Shown piece after piece: positions 1 to 9,915 of a stretch of 64,000 nt of DNA. The position numbers were made by a program, and so were the translations under genes. The stretch is from NCBI RefSeq assembly GCF_014062345.1, contig NZ_JACGLS010000004.1, forward strand, positions 124,001 to 188,000, written 5' to 3'. The notes beneath the pieces are model-generated. The model did no database searches, was not told the origin of the DNA, and saw nothing but the letters and a program-made list of their open reading frames with translations. Numbering within the stretch: the first letter of the stretch is position 1; the number at the start of each line of letters is the position of its first letter. This DNA comes from Tenacibaculum pelagium. Its GTDB lineage: Bacteria; Bacteroidota; Bacteroidia; Flavobacteriales; Flavobacteriaceae.

Positions 1-457
1 CACTTATTTGGTGAGGGTATGAGTTAAAAAGGGTTTCAGTTCTTGGGAGTTTTACTTTTTCGAAAAGAGAGATAACCTCTTCTTTAATTTCATTATTAGA
101 TAAATGTGTATGCTGTTGTAAAATTTCAGCAACTTGATTTCCACAAGTAATAGTTGGATTTAAAGAACTCATTGGTTCTTGAAAAATCATAGCGATTTCT
201 TTACCTCTTATTTTTTGAAAGCTATTTTCTGAAAACTGTAATAGATCTACATCATTGTAAATAATTTTGCCTTTAAGAACAGCTGTTTTTGGTAATAACC
301 CTAAAATAGCCAATGAGCTAATAGATTTCCCACTACCACTCTCACCAACAATTCCAAGAATTTCATTTTTATTTACTTTAAATGATATGTTTTGAACAAT
401 GTTATTTAAGATATTCTTTTTGAAAAAAGAAATACACAAATTTTTTACCTTAAGCAT
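1..457 (-). CDS. Oligopeptide/dipeptide-type ABC transporter ATP-binding protein (partial, N-terminal part)
   Basis: The reading frame opens at ATG 457 and runs off the left edge, so only about 152 N-terminal residues are seen. They contain a Walker A motif GESGSGKS and a Q-loop in the context QEPMSSLNP, which is the hallmark of DppD/OppD/YejF-type ATPases, and the visible part ends near YPHQIS, just before where the ABC signature should lie. It should energise uptake of peptides or related solutes at the inner membrane. In Bacteroidetes this gene is often a double-length fusion (two ATPase domains); the window cannot tell. It is divergent from the metalloprotease gene at 710. Confidence 0.88.
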   Translation of the reverse strand, partial: MLKVKNLCISFFKKNILNNIVQNISFKVNKNEILGIVGESGSGKSISSLAILGLLPKTAVLKGKIIYNDVDLLQFSENSFQKIRGKEIAMIFQEPMSSLNPTITCGNQVAEILQQHTHLSNNEIKEEVISLFEKVKLPRTETLFNSYPHQIS

Positions 458-518
458 TCAGAAATTTTTATTAAAAGTACAATTATTCTTTTTTATGAAA
501 GAATTTTAAATGGTTCAA

Positions 519-547
519 AGCGTGTTTAACTCTACAGAAAACACGCT
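519..547. promoter_or_regulatory. 9-bp inverted repeat in a divergent intergenic region
   Basis: AGCGTGTTT (519-527) and AAACACGCT (539-547) form a perfect 9-bp inverted repeat with an 11-nt loop. It lies between the divergent ABC ATPase and metalloprotease genes and has no T-run on either side, so an operator is as likely as an RNA hairpin. Confidence 0.3.
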
Positions 548-606
548 ATGTGTTTGATTTAAAGTAATTTTTTAGTAAAAAAATTATCAATAATTGTGTT
601 TTTTTA

Positions 607-614
607 TATATTTG
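607..614 (+). promoter_or_regulatory. Bacteroidetes -7 box upstream of metalloprotease
   Basis: TATATTTG matches the TAnnTTTG consensus exactly and would give a leader of about 90 nt before the start at 710. No convincing -33 TTG box was found at the usual distance. Confidence 0.5.
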
Positions 615-709
615 TCACTTATTTATTGGAATAAATAGAGTTTTTATTGAGGAATTGTCAATTTTGATTCTGTTTATTAAAGTTTTTTTAATCAATTAAC
701 CCTTCAGGA

Positions 710-3424
710 ATGAAAAACAAAATTACTTTAGCACTAGCGTGCTTATTTATGGGTACTGTTGCCTTTTCTCAACAGAAATCAAAACAAGTTAAACGTGATT
801 GTAATGCAGCCGAGCTTATAGAGCAAAAAATGGCTAAAAATCCTAGCATTGCAAAACGTATGAATGACATGGAAGCATTTACTCAAAGAAAAGTTGAGGA
901 AATGTCTAAAAACCATGCTAAAATTTCAGGAGATGTATATCAAATTCCAGTTGTTGTACACGTATTATATACTAACTCTTCAAATAATATTAGTACTGCA
1001 CAAATTCAATCTCAATTAGATGTTTTAAATGCAGATTTCCGTAGAACAAATGCTGATAGAACAAATAAGTGGTCTCAAGCTGCTGATACAAAAATTGAAT
1101 TTTATTTAGCGCAGGTTGATCCTAATGGAAATGCTACTACAGGAATTACTAGAAAACAAGTAAGTAAGTCTACTTGGGCTACAGACGATTCTATGAAAAA
1201 ATCTTCTCAAGGAGGTGTTAATCCATGGAATACATCTGAGTATTTAAATATGTGGATTGTTGATGCTTTAAGTAGTGGAGGAAGAACAATCTTAGGATAC
1301 GCTCAATTTCCTTGGGATACCGACGCATCTACAGATGGTGTTGTAATGGCGGATCAATATTTTGGTACTAATGGTACAGCTGCAGCTCCTTTTGACGGAG
1401 GTAGAACAACTACTCACGAAATAGGTCACTACTTAGGTTTACGTCATATTTGGGGAGATGGTGCTTGTGGAACTGATGATTTCGTATCTGATACTCCAGA
1501 ATCTGATGCAGCTAACTATGGTTGTGCAACAGGACATGTTTCTTGTGGATCAGAAGATATGGTACAAAACTACATGGATTACTCAGATGATTCTTGTATG
1601 AACTTATTTACTTTAGGACAAAAAAATAGAATGCATACTTATTTAGTAGCTGGTGGTGCGCGTCGTGCTTTAGCTTTATCTGATAAAACTGGTACGCCAG
1701 CAGTATGTAATGCAACGGTTCCAACAGGAGTTTCTGTTTCAGGAGTAACTTCTTCAGGAGCTTCAGTTTCTTGGACAGCGGTTGAAAACGCTACTTATGA
1801 TGTAAGACACCGTCAAGTAGGTTCTTCATCTTGGACAACAAATGCAGTTTCTGGTACATCATCTTCTTTAAGTGGATTATCAGCTTCAACTCAATACGAA
1901 GTGCAAGTACGTTCTAAGTGTTCTTCAGGGAACTCTAGTTATAGTGCTTCATCTAATTTTACAACACCAGAGGTAACAATTACTTATTGTGCTTCTAGCG
2001 GTAATACATCTTATGCTACTGGAGTAACAAGAGTACGTTTCGGATCTATTGATAAAGCTGATGGTACAGCTAAAGATAAAGGTTACGAAGATTTTACAAA
2101 TTTAAGCACTACAGTATCTCAGTCTTCATCTGTAAACCTTACAGTAAATGTTAATACTGATGGAAACTACAGAGTAGATGCAATTGCATGGATTGACTGG
2201 AACCAAGATGGTGACTTTGCTGATAGTGGAGAAACTATTGACTTAGGAAACGTAAGTAACGTATCTAACGGAGCATTACCAACAAAAGCAGTTGCTGTTC
2301 CTGCAAATGCTAAAGTAGGTGCTACAAGAATGAGAGTTGCTGCAAAATACAATGCAAACCCAACATCATGTGGAACTAACTTCGATGGAGAAGTTGAAGA
2401 TTATACAGTAAATGTACAAGGAGCTGTTGCCGATACTCAAGCGCCAACTGCACCAACTAGTTTAGCTGCTTCTAGTGTAACTCAAACTACATTAACTTTA
2501 AACTGGTCAGCTTCTACAGATAATGTAGCAGTAACAGAATATGATGTTTATAGAGGATCTACTAAATTAGGTTCAACAGCTAATACTTCAACAAATATTA
2601 CAGGATTAACAGCTGCTACAGCTTATACTTTCTCAGTAAGAGCAAAAGATGCTGCAGGTAATGTTTCTTCTGCAAGTAATACAGTTAATGTAACTACATT
2701 GGCAAATCAAATTTCTTACTGTTCTTCTCAAGGAAATCGTTCTTCTTATGAGTGGATTGACAATGTAGAATTAGGAGGAATGAAAAATGCAACTGGAGAT
2801 AATGGTGGTTATGAAGATTTTACTTCTAAAGTAGCTACAATTGCTCAAGGAAGTTCAAACCAAATGATTGTAAGTGCAGGATTTAAGAGCTCTGCATATA
2901 CTGAGCACTGGGCTGTATGGATTGACTTTAACCAAAACGGAACTTTTGATAGTTCAGAAAAAGTGGTTTCAGGTTCTTCTTCTAGCGCAAATAACTTAAC
3001 AGCTACTGTTGCGGTTCCATCAGGAGCTACATTAGGGCAAACAAGAATGCGTGTATCTATGAAGTATAACTCAGCTCAAACTGCTTGTGAAACTTTTAAT
3101 GATGGTGAAGTAGAAGATTATACTGTAAACATTGTAGCTAGTAGCTCTAGAGTAGATGGTCCAGTAAATGCTGAAAGATTAGGAAACGAGAAAAACTTAG
3201 ACTTATTAGCATATCCTAACCCAGCAACAGATTTTGTACAAGTTAAGTTAGCTTCTAAAGCTGATAACATGACTTATAAAATTGTGAATACAATTGGTAG
3301 AGTTGTACAAGCTGGTCGTTTAGAATCTTCTAATTTAGATGTAACAAACTTAAATACAGGAATGTATATTTTACAAGTAAGTGATGGTCAAAAATCATTA
3401 ACTACTAAATTAATGAAGAAATAA
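710..3424 (+). CDS. Secreted M43-type zinc metalloprotease with FN3 and GEVED domains, T9SS cargo
   Basis: 904 aa. A signal peptide (residues 1-20, ending AFSQ) is followed by a pappalysin-like catalytic domain with HEIGHYLGLRH at 236-246 (zinc ligands H236, H240, H246; catalytic E237) and a Met-turn region NYMDYSDDSC near 287-296, typical of family M43 (metzincins). Then come a fibronectin type III domain (about 339-422), a GEVED domain (about 426-574, ending GEVEDYTVNV), a second FN3 (about 580-665), a second GEVED (about 670-808), and a C-terminal type A T9SS sorting domain (about 830-904, starting at YPNPATDFVQVKL). It is expected to be exported by Sec, moved across the outer membrane by T9SS and released or surface-attached, degrading extracellular protein. 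It lies next to another T9SS cargo gene with near-identical C-terminal modules. Confidence 0.93.
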   Translation: MKNKITLALACLFMGTVAFSQQKSKQVKRDCNAAELIEQKMAKNPSIAKRMNDMEAFTQRKVEEMSKNHAKISGDVYQIPVVVHVLYTNSSNNISTAQIQSQLDVLNADFRRTNADRTNKWSQAADTKIEFYLAQVDPNGNATTGITRKQVSKSTWATDDSMKKSSQGGVNPWNTSEYLNMWIVDALSSGGRTILGYAQFPWDTDASTDGVVMADQYFGTNGTAAAPFDGGRTTTHEIGHYLGLRHIWGDGACGTDDFVSDTPESDAANYGCATGHVSCGSEDMVQNYMDYSDDSCMNLFTLGQKNRMHTYLVAGGARRALALSDKTGTPAVCNATVPTGVSVSGVTSSGASVSWTAVENATYDVRHRQVGSSSWTTNAVSGTSSSLSGLSASTQYEVQVRSKCSSGNSSYSASSNFTTPEVTITYCASSGNTSYATGVTRVRFGSIDKADGTAKDKGYEDFTNLSTTVSQSSSVNLTVNVNTDGNYRVDAIAWIDWNQDGDFADSGETIDLGNVSNVSNGALPTKAVAVPANAKVGATRMRVAAKYNANPTSCGTNFDGEVEDYTVNVQGAVADTQAPTAPTSLAASSVTQTTLTLNWSASTDNVAVTEYDVYRGSTKLGSTANTSTNITGLTAATAYTFSVRAKDAAGNVSSASNTVNVTTLANQISYCSSQGNRSSYEWIDNVELGGMKNATGDNGGYEDFTSKVATIAQGSSNQMIVSAGFKSSAYTEHWAVWIDFNQNGTFDSSEKVVSGSSSSANNLTATVAVPSGATLGQTRMRVSMKYNSAQTACETFNDGEVEDYTVNIVASSSRVDGPVNAERLGNEKNLDLLAYPNPATDFVQVKLASKADNMTYKIVNTIGRVVQAGRLESSNLDVTNLNTGMYILQVSDGQKSLTTKLMKK
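2701..3424 (+). repeat. Duplicated GEVED + T9SS sorting-domain block, copy 1
   Basis: The 3' part of the metalloprotease gene is close to identical, at protein and largely at nucleotide level, to 7105-7844 of the next gene. Both copies contain the run SSYEWIDNVELGGM and the same sorting-domain core. Confidence 0.85.
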
Positions 3425-3456
3425 TATTTAATATAAATATTAGAGATAATAAAGAG

Positions 3457-3490
3457 AACTCGAGTTTTAGAAATATTACTCGAGTTTTTT
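3457..3490 (+). terminator. Rho-independent terminator
   Basis: AACTCGAGT (3457-3465) pairs perfectly with ACTCGAGTT (3478-3486) around a 12-nt loop, followed by a T-run. It separates the two T9SS cargo genes, so they are probably separate transcripts. Confidence 0.8.
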
Positions 3491-3521
3491 ATTTATATAA
3501 TTAACCAAAAAACCCTTCAAA

Positions 3522-6500
3522 ATGAAAAGTAATTTCAAATTTTTAATTGGTGGTTTGTCTTTGGTTGTAGCTTCAACAATAGGTTACAAAGAGTATCAAT
3601 CTTTTAAAGAAAAAAAAGAGATTGAAAACAGAAGACAAAATCACGCAGAGTTTTTAAAAAATAGCCCGTTTAAGGAAACTTTAAAATGGGATAAAAAAAC
3701 AAGAAAACTTAACGGTTTACCTCCAAACAGGTATTTCGAGCAAATGGCAGAATTAACCATGAATCCTGCAACTGGAGAGCTTGAACAAGGTAATGTAACG
3801 AAGCTTCGTCAGGACCTTGTTAATATGAGGCAATCTCAAAGAACGCCAGGTGATAGTAATAATGCTTGGGAAGAGAGAGGACCTAACAATGTTGGAGGTA
3901 GAACTAGAGTAATTATGTTCGATCCAAATGATGCTACTAACAATCGAGTGTATGCTGGAGGAGTTAGTGGAGGATTATGGGTAAATAATGACATCAGTAA
4001 TTCAAATTCTCAATGGCAAAGAGTACAAAATGTACCAGGAAATTTATCGGTAACATCTATAACTGTAGATCCTAGAAACTCTAATACTTGGTATGTGGGT
4101 ACGGGAGAACAATATACAGCTGGAGATGTTGTAGGTAATGGAGTATATAAAACAACTGACGGAGGTACCACATGGACAGCAGTAAACATTCCAGCTGCTG
4201 GAGGAGGAACCATTAATCATAATGCTACGAATGTATTCTTATCAGGAATTCATTATGTAAACGATGTTTTAGCTTGGGATAATGGTACTTCTACAGAGTT
4301 ATTTGTTGCTGTAGGAGCACATGTATATGGGGCTTCTTCTTCTCCAAGAAACTGGTTAGGATTACAATCTGCTGGTTTATATCGTTCAACTGATGGTGGT
4401 GCGAATTGGAGTAGAATTGAAACTGTAGGAATGCGTTATGATTTCAACGGTAACAACTACTACTATATTCCAAATGATTTAGAGGTAGGAGCAGATAATA
4501 AAATCTGGATGGGTACTATTAATTCTGCTTTAGGACAAGGTGGAGGAAGAGTATTTAGTTCTACAAACGGTTCTACTTGGGCAGAAGCTGGAGCTTCTCC
4601 ACTAACAGAATCGAATAGAGTAGAGATAGAACCATCTGCTTCTGATGCTAATAAGTTATATGTTTTAGCACAAGGTACTACAACAGCTGCGCCAGTACGT
4701 ATTTTTAAAACAACGAACGGATTCTCTTCGGTATCAACAGTAAGCCTACCAAATGATGCTGATACTGGGATTGCTGCAAATGATTTTTGTCGTGGACAAG
4801 CTTTTTACGATTTAGTAATCGAAGCAGATCCAAGTAATGATAATACAGTATATGTAGGAGGTATCGATTTATTTAAAACCACCAATGGAGGTAGCTCATG
4901 GAGTCAATTATCTCACTGGTATGGTGGATTTGGTGTTTCTAACAATGTACATGCAGATCAACATTCTATAGCGTTTGGTAATAACTCTTCTACTAAAATG
5001 TTATTTGGTAACGATGGAGGTATTTACTATTCTGGAAATGCAGGAAGTTCAATTAGTGTAAGAAACAAAGGGTATAACGTTACTCAGTTTGTAAAAGCAG
5101 GTATAGGACCAGATGGTTCAGGAGATACTAATGGTATTTTTAGTGCAGGAGCGCAAGATAACGGAACACAAGCTTTTAGAAATGCTTCAGCTGGAATTAA
5201 TAGTTCTACGGAATTAAGTGATGGTGACGGTTTTTATACGTTTGTTGATAAAGATGGTCAATATATGATTGCTACTTATGTAAATAATGTGATTTACAGA
5301 TTTAGTTTACCATGGAACGGACAAGGAAGAAGACAAGGTGGTGCAACTACATTATCGAGTGATCAAAACACAGGAGATTTCGTAAATCAAATGGGTTATG
5401 ATAGTAATGCTAATAGATTATTAACAAACAAATCTACTTCATCTAGCAATGCTATTATGAGTATTAATGTAGCTTCAAACAGCAATGGAACATTAACAAA
5501 TTCATTATTAGATGCAAAACCAACAGCATTTAGAGCTTCACCATTTACAGCAAACCGATGGTTTGTAGGTTTAGCTAATGGTAAGTTTTTAAAGCTTTCA
5601 AGTGTAGGTAATTCAAGTGCTACATTTGCTAGTATTACTACACCTTTTGTAGGATCTATTTCTTCAGTTAGATTTGGAGCTACAGAAAACGATATTTTTG
5701 TAACAATGCACAACTATGGAGTTATCAGTGTATGGGCTACTACAGATGGCGGAACTAATTGGGTAAATAAAGAAGGAAACTTACCTAATATCCCGGTAAG
5801 AGATTTCTTACAAAACCCATTAGATAGAAACGAAGCTATCGTTGCGACTCAATTAGGTGTTTGGTCTACATCAAACTTTAATGCAGCTACTCCTACTTGG
5901 TCACAATCTTATAATGGGATGAGTGATGTTAGTGTAACTTCATTAGATTATTGGAATGTAAATGGAACAAATACACAAAATAAAATTATCGCATCTACTT
6001 ATGGTAGAGGTGTGTTTACAGGAACTTTTATAGCAAATACTGTTGCAGACACACAAGCACCAACTGTACCAGGCAGTTTAGCAGTATCTAATATAGAAGC
6101 AACTACATTAACATTAAATTGGAACGCTTCAACTGATAATGTGGGAGTTAGTGGATATGATGTGTATCAAGGAACAACTAAAATAGGAACACCTACTACT
6201 ACATCATATAATGTAACAGGATTATCTGCAAGTACAGCATATACATTTACAGTAAAAGCAAAAGATGCTGCAGGAAATGAATCAGCGGCTAGTTCAGCAG
6301 TAAATGTTACAACTAAGGCTGTAAGTATGGATTGTTCTTCAACAGTAAGTTCTTTCCCATACAATGAAGGATTTGAAAGCGGAATAGGTGCATGGACTCA
6401 AGATAGTTCTGATAATTTCGACTGGTCTAGAGATGCAAGTGGAACACCTTCAAGCTCAACAGGACCTTCAGCAGCAGCAGCAGGAACATATTATATGTAC

Positions 6501-7844
6501 ACAGAATCGTCAAATCCTAACTACCCAACAAAAACAGCGATTTTTAACAGTCCTTGTTTTGATTTATCAGGAGTAGATACACCAAAGATGAAATTTAAGT
6601 ACCATATGTACGGAAGTAGTATGGGAACTTTAAAATTAGAGGTTCAGGAAGAAGGGTCTTCAACTTGGACAAGTGTATGGAATAAATCTGGAGATCAAGG
6701 AAATTCTTGGAAAGATGCTGAGGTATCATTAGCAGCTAAAAAAGTAAAAGTAAGATTTCATTTAACAACGGCATCTTCATATAGATCTGATGCGGCAATA
6801 GATGTAATTACAGTTGAATCTGGAGCAGTTGTGGCTGATACGCAAGCACCAACAACACCAACAAGTTTAGTAGCATCAAGTATAACACAAACAACGTTAA
6901 CATTAAATTGGAGTGCTTCTACTGATAATGTAGGAGTAACAGGATACGATGTTTACCAAGGAGCTACTAAATTAGGTACAGTAGCTACAACAGGTTATAA
7001 TGTATCAGGTTTAACAGCAGCAACAGCTTATACTTTCTCAGTAAAGGCAAAAGATGCAGCAGGTAATGAATCAGCTTCAAGTAATACAGTAAATGCTACA
7101 ACATTATCAACAGCATTATCTTATTGTGCTTCAAAAGGAAACAGATCGTCTTATGAATGGATTGATAATGTTGAATTAGGAGGAATGACCAATGCAACAG
7201 GAGATAATGGAGGATATGAAGATTTCACATCTAAAGTAGCAACCTTAACTCAAGGTAGTTCAAATCAAATGATAGTGAGTGCAGGATTTAGAAGTACAGC
7301 TTATACAGAGCATTGGGCTGTTTGGATTGATTTTAACCAAAACGGAACATTTGATAGTTCAGAGAAAGTAGTTTCTGGGTCGTCATCAAGTGCAAACAAT
7401 TTAACAGCAACAGTTGCTGTTCCGTCAGGAGCAGTTTTAGGAAACACTAGAATGCGTGTATCTATGAAGTATAATGCAGCTCAAACTGCTTGTGAAACTT
7501 TCGCAGATGGAGAGGTTGAAGATTATACAGTTAATATTGTAGCAACATCTAGTGCTGGTTTTAATATATCATCTATAGGAAATTCTAATGGTGAAGCTTT
7601 AGGAAACGAAAGGTCTTTAGATTTAATGGCATATCCTAATCCAGCAACAAACTTTGTACAAGTTAAATTAGCTTCTAAAGCTGATAACATGACTTATAAA
7701 ATTGTAAATACAATTGGTAGAGTTGTTCAAGCAGGTCGTTTAGAATCATCTAACATAAATGTTACAAACTTAAATTCAGGAATCTATATTTTAGAAGTAA
7801 ATGATGGTCAAAAATCATTAACAACTAAATTAATGAAGAAGTAA
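3522..7844 (+). CDS. Large secreted BNR/Asp-box propeller protein with FN3, MAM and GEVED domains, T9SS cargo
   Basis: 1440 aa. The N-terminus has one hydrophobic stretch (about residues 7-22) but no clear cleavage site. Residues about 110-840 resemble the sortilin/BNR glycosyl-hydrolase-like beta-propellers: the entry motif WEERGPNNVGGRTR and repeated Asp-box-like signatures (TTDGGTTWT, STDGGANWS, TTNGGSSWS, TTDGGTNWV). Then follow FN3 (840-932), a MAM-like domain beginning FPYNEGFESGIGAW (935-1100), a second FN3 (1104-1195), a GEVED domain (1200-1345) and a T9SS type A sorting domain (1370-1440). Substrate is unknown; surface polysaccharide or protein binding or cleavage is plausible. Pre-start sequence AACCCTTCA is shared with the preceding gene. 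Confidence 0.88.
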   Translation: MKSNFKFLIGGLSLVVASTIGYKEYQSFKEKKEIENRRQNHAEFLKNSPFKETLKWDKKTRKLNGLPPNRYFEQMAELTMNPATGELEQGNVTKLRQDLVNMRQSQRTPGDSNNAWEERGPNNVGGRTRVIMFDPNDATNNRVYAGGVSGGLWVNNDISNSNSQWQRVQNVPGNLSVTSITVDPRNSNTWYVGTGEQYTAGDVVGNGVYKTTDGGTTWTAVNIPAAGGGTINHNATNVFLSGIHYVNDVLAWDNGTSTELFVAVGAHVYGASSSPRNWLGLQSAGLYRSTDGGANWSRIETVGMRYDFNGNNYYYIPNDLEVGADNKIWMGTINSALGQGGGRVFSSTNGSTWAEAGASPLTESNRVEIEPSASDANKLYVLAQGTTTAAPVRIFKTTNGFSSVSTVSLPNDADTGIAANDFCRGQAFYDLVIEADPSNDNTVYVGGIDLFKTTNGGSSWSQLSHWYGGFGVSNNVHADQHSIAFGNNSSTKMLFGNDGGIYYSGNAGSSISVRNKGYNVTQFVKAGIGPDGSGDTNGIFSAGAQDNGTQAFRNASAGINSSTELSDGDGFYTFVDKDGQYMIATYVNNVIYRFSLPWNGQGRRQGGATTLSSDQNTGDFVNQMGYDSNANRLLTNKSTSSSNAIMSINVASNSNGTLTNSLLDAKPTAFRASPFTANRWFVGLANGKFLKLSSVGNSSATFASITTPFVGSISSVRFGATENDIFVTMHNYGVISVWATTDGGTNWVNKEGNLPNIPVRDFLQNPLDRNEAIVATQLGVWSTSNFNAATPTWSQSYNGMSDVSVTSLDYWNVNGTNTQNKIIASTYGRGVFTGTFIANTVADTQAPTVPGSLAVSNIEATTLTLNWNASTDNVGVSGYDVYQGTTKIGTPTTTSYNVTGLSASTAYTFTVKAKDAAGNESAASSAVNVTTKAVSMDCSSTVSSFPYNEGFESGIGAWTQDSSDNFDWSRDASGTPSSSTGPSAAAAGTYYMYTESSNPNYPTKTAIFNSPCFDLSGVDTPKMKFKYHMYGSSMGTLKLEVQEEGSSTWTSVWNKSGDQGNSWKDAEVSLAAKKVKVRFHLTTASSYRSDAAIDVITVESGAVVADTQAPTTPTSLVASSITQTTLTLNWSASTDNVGVTGYDVYQGATKLGTVATTGYNVSGLTAATAYTFSVKAKDAAGNESASSNTVNATTLSTALSYCASKGNRSSYEWIDNVELGGMTNATGDNGGYEDFTSKVATLTQGSSNQMIVSAGFRSTAYTEHWAVWIDFNQNGTFDSSEKVVSGSSSSANNLTATVAVPSGAVLGNTRMRVSMKYNAAQTACETFADGEVEDYTVNIVATSSAGFNISSIGNSNGEALGNERSLDLMAYPNPATNFVQVKLASKADNMTYKIVNTIGRVVQAGRLESSNINVTNLNSGIYILEVNDGQKSLTTKLMKK
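7105..7844 (+). repeat. Duplicated GEVED + T9SS sorting-domain block, copy 2
   Basis: Partner of 2701-3424. The FN3 domain just upstream is itself present twice in this gene (about 6040-6330 and 6835-7110), so modules have been copied both within and between the two genes. Confidence 0.85.
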
Positions 7845-7913
7845 AGAGTATTTTTATTTCAAGGCAAGTTTTAAAGAATGAATCCTTTAGCTATAGCCTT
7901 GCGATTAAATAAA

Positions 7914-7942
7914 TTAAACCCGAGCAATTGCTCGGGTTTTTT
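7914..7942 (+). terminator. Rho-independent terminator
   Basis: AAACCCGAGC (7916-7925), loop AATT, GCTCGGGTTT (7930-7939) and a T-run. It lies about 70 nt after the propeller-protein stop and just before the ABC-F gene. Confidence 0.9.
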
Positions 7943-7967
7943 GTTTCTTTGCATAAAATTTTAGTAG

Positions 7968-9830
7968 ATGAATTACCTATCAGTAGAAAACATATCAAAA
8001 GCATACGGAGAAAAAGTATTATTCGACGATATATCTTTCGGAATTAATAAAGACCAAAAGATTGCTTTTGTTGCTAAAAATGGTAGCGGTAAAACATCTA
8101 TTTTGAATATTGTTGCTGGCGTAGATGAGTCAGATACTGGTCAGGTAGTGAGTAGAAAAGGAATTGATATTGCTTATTTATCTCAGGCAGATAACTTAAA
8201 CCCTGATTTAACGATTGAAGAAACTATTTTTTCTACCGACAATAAGGTTTTGTCTGTTATACAGCAATATGAAAAAGCATTACAAAATCCTGACGATGCA
8301 GAAGGGTATCAAGAAGCTTTTGAATTGATGGAGCAACACAATGCTTGGGATTTTGAAACCCAATACAAACAAATATTATCTAAATTAAAATTAGACAACC
8401 TACAGTTAAAAGTAGGAAAGCTTTCTGGTGGACAAAAAAAGCGTTTGGCTTTAGCGATTGTACTAATTAAAAAACCAGATTTATTAATTTTAGATGAGCC
8501 AACCAATCATTTAGATTTAGAAATGATTGAGTGGTTAGAAGCTTTTTTTGCGAAAGAAAAAATCACCTTATTTATGGTTACACACGACCGTTACTTCTTA
8601 GAACGTGTGTGTAATGAAATTATCGAATTAGATAACGGTAAACTATATAAATACAAAGGAAACTACTCGTATTACTTACAAAATAAAGAAGAGCGTTTAG
8701 CTTTAGAAGCAACTAATTTAGGGAAGGCGAAAAGCCTATTTAAAAAAGAGTTGGATTGGATGCGTCGTCAGCCAAAGGCACGTACCACCAAATCGAAATC
8801 TCGTATTGATGATTTTCATCAAATAAAAGAGAAAGCGCATAAACGTCGTAACGATCATGAGGTTCAGTTAGAAATTAACATGGAGCGTTTGGGAAGTAAG
8901 ATTATCGAGCTTCATAAAATGCGTAAATCATTCGACGATAAAGTAATTTTAGATGGATTTGATTACGTTTTTAAACGTGGAGAACGTATTGGTATCATCG
9001 GTAAAAACGGAACCGGTAAATCGTCATTTTTAAATATGTTAACGGGTGCTATTGAATTAGATGGCGGTAAAGTTATTGTTGGTGAAACCGTAAAGTTTGG
9101 ATACTATACTCAAAAAGGGATTCAAATAAAAGAAGGGCAGAAGGTAATTGAAGTTATTAAAGAGTTTGGTGAATATATACCCTTAACTAAAGGACGTAAA
9201 ATATCTGCAGGTCAGTTACTAGAACGTTTTTTGTTTGACAGAAAAAAGCAACACGATTTTGTTGAAAAATTAAGTGGTGGTGAGCAAAAGCGTTTGTATT
9301 TGTGTGCGGTGTTAATACAAAACCCTAACTTTTTAATTTTAGATGAGCCTACCAACGATTTAGATGTGGTAACGCTAAATGTATTAGAAAACTTTTTATT
9401 GGATTATCCTGGGAATTTAATGGTGGTTTCTCACGACCGTTATTTTATGGATAAAATTGTAGACAACTTATTTGTGTTTAGAGGTGAAGGAAAAATAGAT
9501 AACTTTCCTGGTAATTACTCTGATTTTAGAGCTTACGAAGACTCTAAACCTAAAGAAGTAAAAGAACTAAAGAAAGAAGTTAAAGTCGTTGTTAAAACAG
9601 TTAAAAAAGGTGTTTTAAGCTATAATGAGAAACGTGAGTGGGGTTTATTAGAAAAAGATATTGAAAGATTACAAAAAAAGAAAACCGATATCGAAACAAA
9701 ATTTATGAATGCCGAATTTTCTCCCGAAGAAATTAACGATAAATCTAAAGAACTACAAGAAACCATAGAAAGCCTAGAAACCAAAGAAGAACGTTGGTTT
9801 GAGCTTTCTATGAAGTTAGAAGGGGAATAA
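7968..9830 (+). CDS. ABC-F family ATPase (Uup-like)
   Basis: 620 aa with two ATPase domains and no membrane segments, as in ABC-F proteins that act on ribosomes. Domain 1 has a variant Walker A AKNGSGKT at 36-43 (Ala in place of the first Gly), LSGGQ near 151 and LLILDEPTNHLD near 171. Domain 2 has GKNGTGKS near 344, LSGGE near 434 and LILDEPTNDLD. The linker after domain 1 is rich in Lys/Arg, and residues about 545-615 form a C-terminal coiled coil, which points to the Uup branch rather than EttA. The role is probably relief of ribosome stalling; an antibiotic-resistance role cannot be judged from sequence. Confidence 0.9.
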   Translation: MNYLSVENISKAYGEKVLFDDISFGINKDQKIAFVAKNGSGKTSILNIVAGVDESDTGQVVSRKGIDIAYLSQADNLNPDLTIEETIFSTDNKVLSVIQQYEKALQNPDDAEGYQEAFELMEQHNAWDFETQYKQILSKLKLDNLQLKVGKLSGGQKKRLALAIVLIKKPDLLILDEPTNHLDLEMIEWLEAFFAKEKITLFMVTHDRYFLERVCNEIIELDNGKLYKYKGNYSYYLQNKEERLALEATNLGKAKSLFKKELDWMRRQPKARTTKSKSRIDDFHQIKEKAHKRRNDHEVQLEINMERLGSKIIELHKMRKSFDDKVILDGFDYVFKRGERIGIIGKNGTGKSSFLNMLTGAIELDGGKVIVGETVKFGYYTQKGIQIKEGQKVIEVIKEFGEYIPLTKGRKISAGQLLERFLFDRKKQHDFVEKLSGGEQKRLYLCAVLIQNPNFLILDEPTNDLDVVTLNVLENFLLDYPGNLMVVSHDRYFMDKIVDNLFVFRGEGKIDNFPGNYSDFRAYEDSKPKEVKELKKEVKVVVKTVKKGVLSYNEKREWGLLEKDIERLQKKKTDIETKFMNAEFSPEEINDKSKELQETIESLETKEERWFELSMKLEGE

Positions 9831-9860
9831 TATTTTTGTTATAACGGTTTTGTATATGAA

Positions 9861-9887
9861 AATTAGCGGTTTTATACACTATTGTTT
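9861..9887. repeat. Imperfect direct repeat at the edge of an accessory cassette, copy 1
   Basis: AATTnGC followed by TTTTATACAC (9870-9879) and TTGTTT. The same succession recurs at 9938-9966 inside the 3' end of the nucleotidyltransferase gene. It lies in the gap between the ABC-F gene and the minus-strand cassette. Confidence 0.45.
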
Positions 9888-9915
9888 CGATTTATTACTG
9901 GCTTTTATTTTATGA

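Noticed and set aside
5396..5713. 105-aa minus-strand frame inside the propeller gene
   Set aside because: Antisense of a repeat-rich T9SS gene; hydrophobic composition follows from the opposite codons.
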